A stretch of 64,000 nucleotides of DNA, from NCBI RefSeq assembly GCF_900111345.1, contig NZ_FOGY01000002.1, forward strand, positions 186,001 to 250,000. Reading direction: 5' to 3'. Positions 1-7,862 of the stretch are shown piece by piece. Each line of letters begins with the position of its first letter. The stretch's first letter is position 1. The notes under the pieces were generated by a model. The model was not told the DNA's origin, ran no database searches, and saw only the letters and a list, made by a program, of their open reading frames with translations. The position numbers were made by a program, and so were the translations under genes. Origin of the DNA: Psychrobacillus sp. OK032. Its GTDB lineage: Bacteria > Bacillota > Bacilli > Bacillales_A > Planococcaceae.

Positions 1-917
1 GAGTCGTTATTTATTACAAAACCTTTACCGTAATTATCAGGGGCTGATGAATGATATAAAATACACTCGTCAAGAAATGCTAACGTTCGTAAATTGAATG
101 CTCTATTAACTTTTTGAAGGTGAATATTGTGAGCTGTAAAACGTTGCAAGTTTACAGCAACAAAAGGTGACGAACTAAATATCCCATGAACACGCTCCAT
201 AACTCTGGTATTACCATCCCAAATACCGTCATATTCCCCAATAGTAAATTGTACCGGAACTGTCACGCGCGGTCCTTCTATTAGAACACGTTTCTCCCAA
301 GACAACGCATCAACAGCTTCAATTTCTGGTGACTTAGTATGGAAGGTATCCAAACATTCTTTTAATACATCTTGCGAGAATGTCCAATCAGGGCCCCAAT
401 GAAGACTCAATTTGACTTTTGGATCTATATTTAGGCGACCGTGTGAAATACTTTTTTTGATCACTTCTTTTGCCACAGAATGAAATGCCAAGCCCGCACC
501 ACTCACATCCATTCCAAGCAATGGAACTACCTTTTTTTCTGCAGCTAAAAGAATTGATATCATTGCTCCAATAGAATGCCCAACCAAGAAAACCCCAGCA
601 GAATCCTCTCCATATTTCTCATATGCCCTCGATATAACTTTTTGAAGTATCGGAAGTTGAGTATCAAATGCCAGACCTTTTTCACCCACAGCACGATAGC
701 CAGGACGATCAATTGCAATTACAGAATATCCCATGTCTGATCCTAACTTAAGCAAGGAATTAGTTGCAGTTGACTCCAGGTAATAGTATTTTGAAGAAAA
801 TGAGCCGCCATGAATAGCTACAATTAAAGCTTTTGGTTGAAGATCGGCAGAAGGGGCATATAAGCCGGTGATCATTTCATCTCCTGAACCTAGCTTGATA
901 GCTTCAATTTTTGTCAT
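1..917 (-). CDS. alpha/beta hydrolase (3' end cut by window edge)
   Basis: The reading frame opens at an ATG ending at 917 after a good ribosome site (GGAGGG) and stays open to base 1, giving about 305 residues without the C-terminus. An HGG oxyanion motif lies near residue 36, the nucleophile elbow GHSIGA near 115, a candidate acid Asp in GEYDG near 229 and a candidate His in TAHN near 260. These are the parts of a serine alpha/beta hydrolase in the expected order. There is no signal peptide, so it should be cytoplasmic. It lies downstream of a TRAP transporter operon on the same strand, which suggests it hydrolyses an imported ester or lactone, or a CoA thioester. The substrate cannot be read from the sequence. 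Confidence 0.85.
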   Translation of the reverse strand, partial: MTKIEAIKLGSGDEMITGLYAPSADLQPKALIVAIHGGSFSSKYYYLESTATNSLLKLGSDMGYSVIAIDRPGYRAVGEKGLAFDTQLPILQKVISRAYEKYGEDSAGVFLVGHSIGAMISILLAAEKKVVPLLGMDVSGAGLAFHSVAKEVIKKSISHGRLNIDPKVKLSLHWGPDWTFSQDVLKECLDTFHTKSPEIEAVDALSWEKRVLIEGPRVTVPVQFTIGEYDGIWDGNTRVMERVHGIFSSSPFVAVNLQRFTAHNIHLQKVNRAFNLRTLAFLDECILYHSSAPDNYGKGFVINND

Positions 918-1065
918 CTCAAATTTCCCTCCTATATCATAATGAATTTCATGAATTAATCTGTACCTTTTTCCTGTAAAATACAAATGAGTTAATCAAC
1001 AAAAAATCAACTGATAAAGAAGAGTTGTTGGCAACATCCTTTTTTGTCAGCCGATTTCGTTTAAA

Positions 1066-2124
1066 CTATGGTCTGGTGTTTTCTACCTCATCGAGTAATT
1101 CCTGTCCGCCTTCAACTGTTTTTGCCCATTTATCATGAAAAGGTAATAGGATTTCCTTAAACTCATTGTGTTCTCCCTCAGTAGGAAAGTACATTTCTGC
1201 ATCTTTTTCTTTAGCTAATTTCTCATTATTTTTTTGATTTTCTAGAAAAACCTCATCAAGATGTTTACCAAAATCCTTGCCTGTCTCTACAAGAATAGTT
1301 TGCAAATCTTCAGGAAGAGATTCAAATTTCTGTTGAGACATCATGACTGCAATGGTGAAATTATTGATAGGGATGGAAGTCCAAGTTTTGATTGGATAAT
1401 TAGAAAGAGCATAATAGGGTGTTGATACAAGACCATTTATAACACCTTGCTGGACGGAAGTGGACACTTCAGTAGCATCGACGACTGTGGGATTAGCGCC
1501 TAGAGCCTTAATCGTATCATTTAACATCGTTCCGCCTCCAACCCTGATTTTAAGACCTTCCGCACTCTTTAAATCAGTAATCATATTGTCTTTACTAACT
1601 GTGAATAATTGACTGAAATCCTCTTGGGACATAGACAATATCTTTAGACCATGCTCCTCTGAATTCTTCTTAATCACCTCTCCTCCTTTTTGACTGTCAA
1701 AAAAGGCTCTTTTATGTTTGTAATATAGGGATGGATCTTCATTACTAAATTCAAACAAATAGGGCAATTCGAAGAGATGCCAAATTGGATCTATGCTGCC
1801 TAGGACGGTAGAAATAGGTATACCCATATCAATTTGCCCATTAATGATTGCCTGGATCTCTTGACCTGGCGGCATTAATTGACCACTTGGGTATATTTCA
1901 AGGGATAATCTGCCGTTGCTTTTCTTTTCCAGTTCATCACTAAACCATTCAAGTGATTGATGGTGTAATGTGGTTGTAGGATACGCGTGTGATACTTTAA
2001 GTACATATTCAGAACTGTTAGAATTTCCAGGCCCATCTCCTTCTTGACTAGATTTTGAAGATCCACTACAAGCAGATAAAATGAGAATCATCAATATCGT
2101 TATTACAATAAAGAACTTCTTCAA
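1066..2124 (-). CDS. TRAP transporter substrate-binding lipoprotein (DctP family)
   Basis: This 352-residue protein is the extracytoplasmic receptor of a tripartite ATP-independent periplasmic (TRAP) transporter, which binds a carboxylate and delivers it to DctQM. It has a lipoprotein signal with lipobox LSAC (Cys at about 19), so it is anchored on the outer face of the membrane. The ligand-clamping Arg lies in the motif LKIRVGG. The start is TTG after a GGGGGAAA ribosome site. It is the last gene of an operon reading dctQ-dctM-dctP on the minus strand behind an SDR. Its sequence is clearly different from the four other receptors in the window, which resemble one another, so it probably binds another ligand. 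Confidence 0.93.
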   Translation of the reverse strand: MKKFFIVITILMILILSACSGSSKSSQEGDGPGNSNSSEYVLKVSHAYPTTTLHHQSLEWFSDELEKKSNGRLSLEIYPSGQLMPPGQEIQAIINGQIDMGIPISTVLGSIDPIWHLFELPYLFEFSNEDPSLYYKHKRAFFDSQKGGEVIKKNSEEHGLKILSMSQEDFSQLFTVSKDNMITDLKSAEGLKIRVGGGTMLNDTIKALGANPTVVDATEVSTSVQQGVINGLVSTPYYALSNYPIKTWTSIPINNFTIAVMMSQQKFESLPEDLQTILVETGKDFGKHLDEVFLENQKNNEKLAKEKDAEMYFPTEGEHNEFKEILLPFHDKWAKTVEGGQELLDEVENTRP

Positions 2125-2265
2125 AGAATTTCCCCCTTATTTATTTAAATTATTGAATTTTCCAGCTATAAAATTTAAACTTTCCAATTAAATTAGAACA
2201 AAGTTATTACCTAAAAGCTTCTCTTATTTATAATAAAATGCAAGGCTTATCCTGTACGCTTGTTC

Positions 2266-3534
2266 CTAATTAATTAAGAATGTACTAAACCAAGGAACAT
2301 ATAAAAGGACCAAGGCGGCAATAATGAGAGCATACAGGTAAGGCATAGACCCTTTTACGACAACTCCCACATTTACTTTAAAATGACTGGATAATGCGAA
2401 TAAAGTTCCTCCTACCGGTGGTGTTATTTGTGAGATCATCATCAATGCACATGTAACAACACCAAAATGGATAGCGTTATATCCAAGTCCCGTTACTACA
2501 GGGAAGAGAATAGGCATCGTAATAAATAGAATCGGAATAGGTTCTAAGAATGTACCTAGAATAAAGAAAAGCAATAATATTAAAAGCATTATAATCCATG
2601 GAGCCAATGCTATTTCAGTTAAACCTCTGGTAATATTCTGTGGAAGCTGTGAATACATCAAAGCCGTAGAAAATAATTGGGCTCCTCCTAAAATGATGTA
2701 AATAACAGCCGTGGTCATCATTGAACTCCTAAGACTTTTTATTAGATTCGCACGTGTAAACTCTTTTCTATTAAAAAGGAAACTAATAATCAAAACATAT
2801 AAAATAGAAACAGCTGCAGATTCAGTCGGTGTAAAGAAACCGCTATAGATTCCTCCTAATATGATCACAGGCATAAACAATGGCGGAATTGCTTCAAAAA
2901 GGGACTTTCTGATCTCCGCAAAGGAACTTTTCTCTTTTAAAGATGCGTGATCTTTTAAGCTGACAATCACTGCTGTTATGACTAAGATGACTGAAATTAA
3001 AATACCTGGTAAAATCCCCGCAATAAAAAGGTCGCCTACATTTTCCTCAACCATCGAAGCATATAAAACGAAAAAGATACTTGGCGGAATCATTGAGCCC
3101 AAAGTGCCGGCAGAAGCGACAACTCCCATACTACTTTCTTTAGAGTATCCTAGAGCAGTCATTTGAGGAATGATCAATGTTCCTACAGCTACAACGGTTG
3201 CAATAGACGAACCTGATAAGGCTCCAAATATAGCACATGTTATGACGGCTGCTGCAGGTAATCCACCTCGAAAATGCCCTACTAAATCATTAATAACCTT
3301 TAACAATTTGTGAGCCGGACCCAAATATGTCATCAGATTTCCAGACAGTAAGAAAAAGGGAATTGCTAGTAAAATCCAGCTGTCCATTGAAATAAAAAAT
3401 TGAGTTGGCATACTCACCAATGGCTGCCCCATAAGAAAGATGCCCCAAAACGCTCCACCTAAAGCCAGTGCTAACCAAATAGGAACTCCAATAAAAAGCA
3501 TGATTAAAAAAATAATAAATCCTAGTAATATCAA
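2266..3534 (-). CDS. TRAP transporter large permease (DctM family)
   Basis: This is the large membrane subunit of a TRAP transporter, 422 residues and about 12 hydrophobic segments, the normal length for DctM. It carries the ion-coupled transport path and works with the small subunit encoded just upstream. Hallmarks are the glycine/serine-rich region around GALSGSSIATVVAVG and the late motif ITPPVGGTLF. The start is TTG, eight bases after AGGAGG, 30 bp from the end of dctQ, which indicates one transcript. The receptor gene follows after about 140 bp. Confidence 0.95.
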   Translation of the reverse strand: MILLGFIIFLIMLFIGVPIWLALALGGAFWGIFLMGQPLVSMPTQFFISMDSWILLAIPFFLLSGNLMTYLGPAHKLLKVINDLVGHFRGGLPAAAVITCAIFGALSGSSIATVVAVGTLIIPQMTALGYSKESSMGVVASAGTLGSMIPPSIFFVLYASMVEENVGDLFIAGILPGILISVILVITAVIVSLKDHASLKEKSSFAEIRKSLFEAIPPLFMPVIILGGIYSGFFTPTESAAVSILYVLIISFLFNRKEFTRANLIKSLRSSMMTTAVIYIILGGAQLFSTALMYSQLPQNITRGLTEIALAPWIIMLLILLLFFILGTFLEPIPILFITMPILFPVVTGLGYNAIHFGVVTCALMMISQITPPVGGTLFALSSHFKVNVGVVVKGSMPYLYALIIAALVLLYVPWFSTFLIN

Positions 3535-3564
3535 GCAAGTTTCCTCCTTTCACAAATCTAAACT

Positions 3565-4113
3565 TTACAAGTGGGCTTTGACTTCCTCGACATCCAGAGA
3601 TGAGAGACTCTCACCGACACTTAGACGGATTTTTTTATAATCCATTACTATTAGAAGAAAAGAATAAATGCAACCGAAGAACATTCCAATTGGAACGGCT
3701 AAAGAAGGAATTGCCATTAACATAGTACCTGAAGTTGTTTTTAAACCTAATTGGAATGATGAAAGAACCCATTGCGTTCCTGTCCAAAAAAGAATTACAC
3801 ATGATACAAATAAAATAACATTAATGATTAGATTATTTACTTGTAACAACCTTCCTTTTAATATGTTGTTCAAAAAATCCATCTTTATATGTTCATCCTT
3901 TTTTATTAAAGGCCCAAGATATAAAAAGGATCCATAGATAATCGAATAGCGGCATATTTCATCTACTATTGGATAAGTTGTATCAAAGTATACTCTCGTT
4001 ACCACATTCGATATGGCTAATACTGTGCTAAGAACTAATAGAGACATCGCTGTTATCTCTAGGATTCTATCTAGCAATTTGGTAGACGATTCTAGCCTTT
4101 TTATGCTGTCCAT
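3565..4113 (-). CDS. TRAP transporter small permease (DctQ family)
   Basis: This 182-residue protein has four predicted transmembrane helices and matches the small TRAP subunit, including the typical conserved segment after helix 2 (KKDEHIKMDFL). It binds DctM and helps dock the receptor. It starts at ATG after GGGTGAAG. The C-terminal stretch KKIRLSVGESLSSL is worth noting, because a recognisable stub of the same tail survives at 27,606-27,640, evidence that this operon was once duplicated. It is second in the transcript after the SDR at 4,266-5,033. Confidence 0.92.
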   Translation of the reverse strand: MDSIKRLESSTKLLDRILEITAMSLLVLSTVLAISNVVTRVYFDTTYPIVDEICRYSIIYGSFLYLGPLIKKDEHIKMDFLNNILKGRLLQVNNLIINVILFVSCVILFWTGTQWVLSSFQLGLKTTSGTMLMAIPSLAVPIGMFFGCIYSFLLIVMDYKKIRLSVGESLSSLDVEEVKAHL

Positions 4114-4265
4114 TTGTGCTTCACCCTTTCATAAATCATAGTATTAAGCTCAATTCATGTAATCACTTACCCATTCACTGCCAATAAATATAGTAGAATT
4201 AAATTTCCATTACATACTTTTTCTTTCATTTTTAATATAATAATTACTTTAAACTTTCAATCACT

Positions 4266-5033
4266 TTATGCCGTGTATCCACCATCCACTGGTAAATTAA
4301 CCCCACTAATAAAGTCTGATTCATCAGAAGCAAGAAACAGAGCTGCATTTGCAATATCATCCGCAATTGCAAATCTTCCTAATGGATATCGGCTTAAAAT
4401 ATATTCTTTGTTTTTTTCAAGATTATCATCTGGCGATCTGGTCAAAAACTGTTCCATCATTGGAGTCTCTGTCAGCCCTGGACAAATCCCATTAACTCGG
4501 ATCTTGTCTTTTGACAAATTAACTGCAAGAGAGCGAACCATGTTAACCACAGCTCCTTTTGCTGTGGAATAAACGACACCATATGGGGACGCGACAAGAC
4601 CGGAAACAGAAGATGTGAAGATTATGGAACCCTTGTCCGCTTTTCTCATACTTGGGAGAGCATATTTAGTAGTAAAAAATCCGCTTTTCACATTAAGTCC
4701 CATGGTAAAGTCATAATCTTTTTCCTCGACATTTTCTATACCACTGGGACCAGGTGATCCAACATGGTTCCACAGAATATCTATTTTTCCATATTGTTCG
4801 TCAATTATATTCATCACTTGTTTTAAGGCATCCAGATCTAATAAATCTGTTTTATAAAATTGTGATTCCCCGTCATTTCGTTTGATTTCCTCAACCACTT
4901 GATCTCCTTGTTCTTGGTTAATATCTAAAATAACAACCTTTGCCCCCTCTTTTGCAAAAAGGATTGCTCCTGCACGTCCCATTCCTGATGCTGCTCCGGA
5001 AATTACTGCTACTTTTCCTTCTAATCTCATCAT
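4266..5033 (-). CDS. short-chain dehydrogenase/reductase (SDR)
   Basis: This is a 255-residue classical SDR, a cytoplasmic NAD(P)-dependent oxidoreductase probably acting on a hydroxy- or oxo-acid intermediate. The cofactor motif is SGAASGMG near residues 12-19, the catalytic Ser is near 141-142 and YSTAK gives Tyr155 and Lys159. The usual NNAG motif is replaced by NHVG at about 89-92, and the same change is seen in the paralog at 20,388-21,152. It is the first gene of the SDR-dctQ-dctM-dctP operon and lies behind promoter 5,212-5,260 and a cre-like site. A scrambled third copy lies at 27,655-28,165. Confidence 0.92.
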   Translation of the reverse strand: MMRLEGKVAVISGAASGMGRAGAILFAKEGAKVVILDINQEQGDQVVEEIKRNDGESQFYKTDLLDLDALKQVMNIIDEQYGKIDILWNHVGSPGPSGIENVEEKDYDFTMGLNVKSGFFTTKYALPSMRKADKGSIIFTSSVSGLVASPYGVVYSTAKGAVVNMVRSLAVNLSKDKIRVNGICPGLTETPMMEQFLTRSPDDNLEKNKEYILSRYPLGRFAIADDIANAALFLASDESDFISGVNLPVDGGYTA

Positions 5034-5118
5034 TTTCTACCACCTTACTTATCAAAATTTATTAAAAATTTCATAACAAACCTCTAAATGGTACTAGAAC
5101 TTAAACAATAAACCGAAG

Positions 5119-5132
5119 TGAAAACGCTTTCA
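5119..5132 (-). promoter_or_regulatory. CcpA-type cre site
   Basis: TGAAAACGCTTTCA matches the Bacillus cre consensus (TGWAANCGNTNWCA) at every position. It lies between the promoter at 5,212-5,260 and the SDR start at 5,033, where bound CcpA would block elongation. Carbon catabolite repression of the SDR-TRAP operon is the inference. Confidence 0.7.
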
Positions 5133-5211
5133 CGCTTGAGTTACATAAAATAAAAAATTCTTTTTTGTGAGCATCATGATTCTTCAATTGTTATCTCCCT
5201 CCCCCGAAAAT

Positions 5212-5260
5212 AAGAACGCTGTTCTTGTTTTATATTCTTTTATACACAAGACTATGTCAA
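5212..5260 (-). promoter_or_regulatory. promoter with AGAAC-N3-GTTCT operator (copy A)
   Basis: Reading left, TTGACA (5,255-5,260) is followed 17 bases later by GAATAT. Six bases further on comes the palindrome AAGAAC-GCT-GTTCTT (5,212-5,226). The palindrome covers the expected transcription start, so a repressor bound there would block initiation. It drives the SDR-dctQMP operon. Three other copies with the same geometry exist in the window. Confidence 0.7.
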
Positions 5261-5382
5261 TTAAAATTTACACTAAATAACGAATATTCAATTAATATAT
5301 ATTCATGTATTCTAAACTATTAAAATCTCAAACATCCTTTATATTACTAATGTAATTAAGGACTCAATTAACCGTAATTATT

Positions 5383-5433
5383 TTAATTCATCAAGTCTGG
5401 GAACCAAGTAGCAACGAAAGGTCCGATTGTCAT
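5383..5433 (-). pseudogene. stub of a DctM C-terminus
   Basis: A 16-codon frame, preceded by AAAAGGGG, ends in VATWFPDLMN and a stop. This matches the end of the intact DctM at 23,113 (IATWLPNLMG). It sits directly downstream of promoter copy B and upstream of copy A. I read it as what is left of a TRAP large permease after deletion. Translation into a very short peptide is possible but not shown. Confidence 0.55.
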
Positions 5434-5459
5434 CCCCTTTTTTCTTATTATAAAAAAAC

Positions 5460-5507
5460 AGAACATCGTTCTCTTTTTATAATAAGCAATATATTCAGTT
5501 CTGTCAA
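5460..5507 (-). promoter_or_regulatory. promoter with AGAAC-N3-GTTCT operator (copy B)
   Basis: TTGACA (5,502-5,507), a 17-base spacer and TATTAT (5,479-5,484) form a near-consensus sigma-A promoter reading left. AGAAC-ATC-GTTCT (5,460-5,472) begins six bases after the -10 box. The only thing immediately downstream is the DctM stub, so this promoter now reads into the next promoter and the SDR operon. Confidence 0.7.
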
Positions 5508-5985
5508 TTCATAATTTTCTAAAAATTTTAAATATTTTTCATTCATATTTACTACTACTATAAAATTACATACTGTTCTATAAGAACCTCTGAAATCATA
5601 ATGTCTCAAACAATGTTTCTCCTGAAAGGTATACAGCCCTGTTCCTTCTCATGGACTTCAATCCCGCTATATTTTTTAATAGATTGGTAAAGAGAAGAGT
5701 TTCGGTGCCATAGGTTATATTGCTTTGTGATCGGTGATCTTGGACATTTTTTAGTCTACCTATAAAATCTTAAAAGAAATGTTTTTGAATTTTGAGGAAC
5801 TCGAAAAATAAAATAATTGATGTCTTTTTCTTGTTCTCTATTTTCTTTTCTCGTAATCAATAAAATCCCCCAAAAATACTTATAAGATAAATAAAATATA
5901 TTTAAATTATCTCATATCAGCAATATAGGTATAAAAGTTGGGATTATTCTGAATAATTATTACTCTTCATTGATATAGTACGCTT
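5508..5985. other. AT-rich intergenic region, no gene recognised
   Basis: There is no frame of useful length with a ribosome site and no match I can name. A palindrome GTTCT-ATA-AGAAC at about 5,577-5,589 uses the operator half-sites in the opposite order and has no promoter beside it. The stretch probably consists of worn-out gene remains. Confidence 0.4.
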
Positions 5986-5989
5986 ATTT

Positions 5990-6300
5990 TTAAAAAAGCC
6001 ACCCTAATGTTAGTTCGTCGGTGTTACAGGGGGTTTTGCTAGTAGAGTACGATTTAGCGGGAAAATACAATCGTCGTGTTGCTTATCCTCCCATCTTATG
6101 AACGACCTTGAAACTCTTTTTGAAGTTTCAAAAGGGATTTGGTCGTCTTAAAAAACACCTCAATATCTAGCGCATCCCGTAATGAAAACAATTTTTCGGG
6201 CGTACCGTTCGACATCACACAATGAATGGAACTAAAGATGCTCTTTTTATATTGGACAGGCTGCGCCAGGCGGTAGAGTTTTTTTAAATCAATCTACCAA
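5990..6300 (-). pseudogene. IS4-type transposase, C-terminal remnant
   Basis: Translated leftward in pieces, the region reads LYRLAQPVQYKK, then DIEVFFKTTKSLLKLQ and, after a stop and frame change, SFIRWEDKQ and further. The FFKTTKSLLKLQ block is what I remember from the end of DDE transposases of the IS4 group. Stops and frame changes make it inactive. No terminal inverted repeats were recognised. It marks past mobile-element activity inside the catabolic island. Confidence 0.5.
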
Positions 6301-6456
6301 CCTGCCGACCGCTGAATAGTGCAAATTGTCAATTTACATATTTGGAGAACTACAAAGCTAGTGCAGCGACTTGATCACGCTATTGAATTGGGTGTGAAAG
6401 TTGAGTTATTAAGACTAAATAGCGTTTCTACTAGTTTGTACTGTGCTTTTCCAACT

Positions 6457-6490
6457 AAAAAAAACCCTTTCTGATTTCCAAAAAGGGCAA
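6457..6490 (-). terminator. rho-independent terminator
   Basis: On the minus strand CCCTTTTTGG and AGAAAGGG form a hairpin around a short loop, followed by eight T. It ends the transcript that carries the SDR stub and the dehydrogenase at 6,744-7,736. Confidence 0.7.
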
Positions 6491-6529
6491 CTATGGAACT
6501 GATATAGAAGATTGCGTCACACATTTTGT

Positions 6530-6735
6530 TTATTTTTCACTACTCAAGTAATAAACAGCTCTTCCACCACTCATGTCGAGCCATTGTCCAGTAATATAGC
6601 CGGCTTCTTCAGAAACCAGGTAATTAAATAGTCTAGCCACTTCTTCCGGTTTACCTAATCGACCCATAGGATTTTTATTTAGCACAGACTGAAAATAGCT
6701 CTTATAAAAGTAGTTATTTTCTCTAAACTTTGATA
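6530..6735 (-). pseudogene. C-terminal stub of an SDR
   Basis: The frame reads PMGRLGKPEEVARLF, then EEAGYITGQWLDMSGG, ending at a stop at 6,530. These are the last motifs of a classical SDR of the 3-oxoacyl-ACP-reductase type. The cofactor-binding half and the catalytic Tyr-Lys are missing, because the neighbouring dehydrogenase ends at 6,744. It is not a fragment of the SDRs at 4,266 or 20,388, whose C-termini differ, so another SDR once stood here. Confidence 0.75.
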
Positions 6736-6743
6736 TTGATATT

Positions 6744-7736
6744 TTAATCCATAATTAGACAAATCTTACCGAATTGGGAACCTTCATTCATACGCTCAAA
6801 TGCTTTTATTGTGTCTTTATGATAATATACCTTATCAATAACAGGTTTAATTTCATGTTTTTCCACAAATTGAATCATTTCTCTGAACTCCTTATGACTT
6901 CCCAGTGTTGTTCCTAATATATTGTATTGTCCAAAATATAAATTTCTGAGATCTATTTCAACTTTTTGTCCTGATGTCGCTCCAAAATTAACAATGGACC
7001 CTCCTTTTTTTAGAACCGACAGGGCTTTGTCCCATGTAGCAGCTCCTACACTATCAATTATTAAATCTATTATCTCGCCATCTAAAGCTTCATTCCAATC
7101 GCTTTCACTATCGATAGCTAAATCTGCTCCTAACTTTATAGCTTGTTGACATTTCTTTGTGCTTCTTGACGTAACAATCACCCGTGCACCAGCTGCTTTT
7201 GCCATTAACATTACAAATATAGCGACACCACTTCCAATTCCCGGGACCAAAACAGTTTGATTAGATTGAAGTTTCCCTCTTGTAAAGAGTGCCCGGTAAG
7301 CTGTCAAAGCAGCTACAGGAATAACTCCTGCTTCCTCCCATGACAAATATTTTGGTTTGGGTTCAACATTTTCAGCTGGAATTATGATATATTCTGCAAA
7401 TGTTCCATTAGTAGGTACACCAATTACTTCAAATTCATTCGGCTGAGCATCGCTTTTATGAAGCCATCCTAAACTAGGATTTATAATTATTTCGTCCCCT
7501 AAACGAACATTTTCCACCCCTTCACCTACAGAGTGAATCACACCTGCACCATCTGATCCTAGTATAACCGGCCCTGCTTCCTCTCCTCTTCGATATAAAC
7601 TCCATATGTCACGGTGATTTAATCCTGCGGCTTTAACTCGAACTTTTACTTCGCCTTTTTTCGGTTCACCTTCTACCATATCTGTATAACAGGTATTTTC
7701 TAAACCTGGTTTTCCGATGTGTATAAATGCTTTCAA
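6744..7736 (-). CDS. medium-chain dehydrogenase/reductase, zinc-lacking (quinone-oxidoreductase-like)
   Basis: This 330-residue MDR protein has an N-terminal GroES-like domain (GLNHRDIWSL near residue 40; LGSDGAGVI near 60) and a C-terminal Rossmann domain. The nucleotide-binding glycine motif is VPGIGSGVA near 165. No catalytic-zinc Cys or four-Cys structural-zinc loop is visible, which points to the zinc-independent NAD(P)H:quinone/enone reductase branch. It is cytoplasmic and probably reduces an alpha,beta-unsaturated or carbonyl intermediate. It lies about 125 bp downstream of the CoA ligase on the same strand and ahead of the terminator at 6,457, so they may share a transcript. The substrate is unknown. 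Confidence 0.88.
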   Translation of the reverse strand: MKAFIHIGKPGLENTCYTDMVEGEPKKGEVKVRVKAAGLNHRDIWSLYRRGEEAGPVILGSDGAGVIHSVGEGVENVRLGDEIIINPSLGWLHKSDAQPNEFEVIGVPTNGTFAEYIIIPAENVEPKPKYLSWEEAGVIPVAALTAYRALFTRGKLQSNQTVLVPGIGSGVAIFVMLMAKAAGARVIVTSRSTKKCQQAIKLGADLAIDSESDWNEALDGEIIDLIIDSVGAATWDKALSVLKKGGSIVNFGATSGQKVEIDLRNLYFGQYNILGTTLGSHKEFREMIQFVEKHEIKPVIDKVYYHKDTIKAFERMNEGSQFGKICLIMD

Positions 7737-7862
7737 AAAGATCCCTCCGAAGCTAAATATTCAGATTACCACAAATGCTAGGTATTTTTTCACTGACCAT
7801 CTTTGTTTACATTGGACAAAACGAGCGGCATTTTGTCCTCTTAGATATCCTCATTCTATTTA

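Noticed and set aside
5213-5225. LexA (SOS) box reading of the AGAAC-N3-GTTCT palindrome
   Set aside because: The Bacillus SOS box has four bases between the half-sites (CGAAC-N4-GTTCG); all copies here have three, and the genes are catabolic.
7814-7839. Hairpin GGACAAAA/TTTTGTCC after the CoA ligase as a terminator
   Set aside because: No T tract follows on the minus strand, and the dehydrogenase gene lies close behind; its role is unclear.
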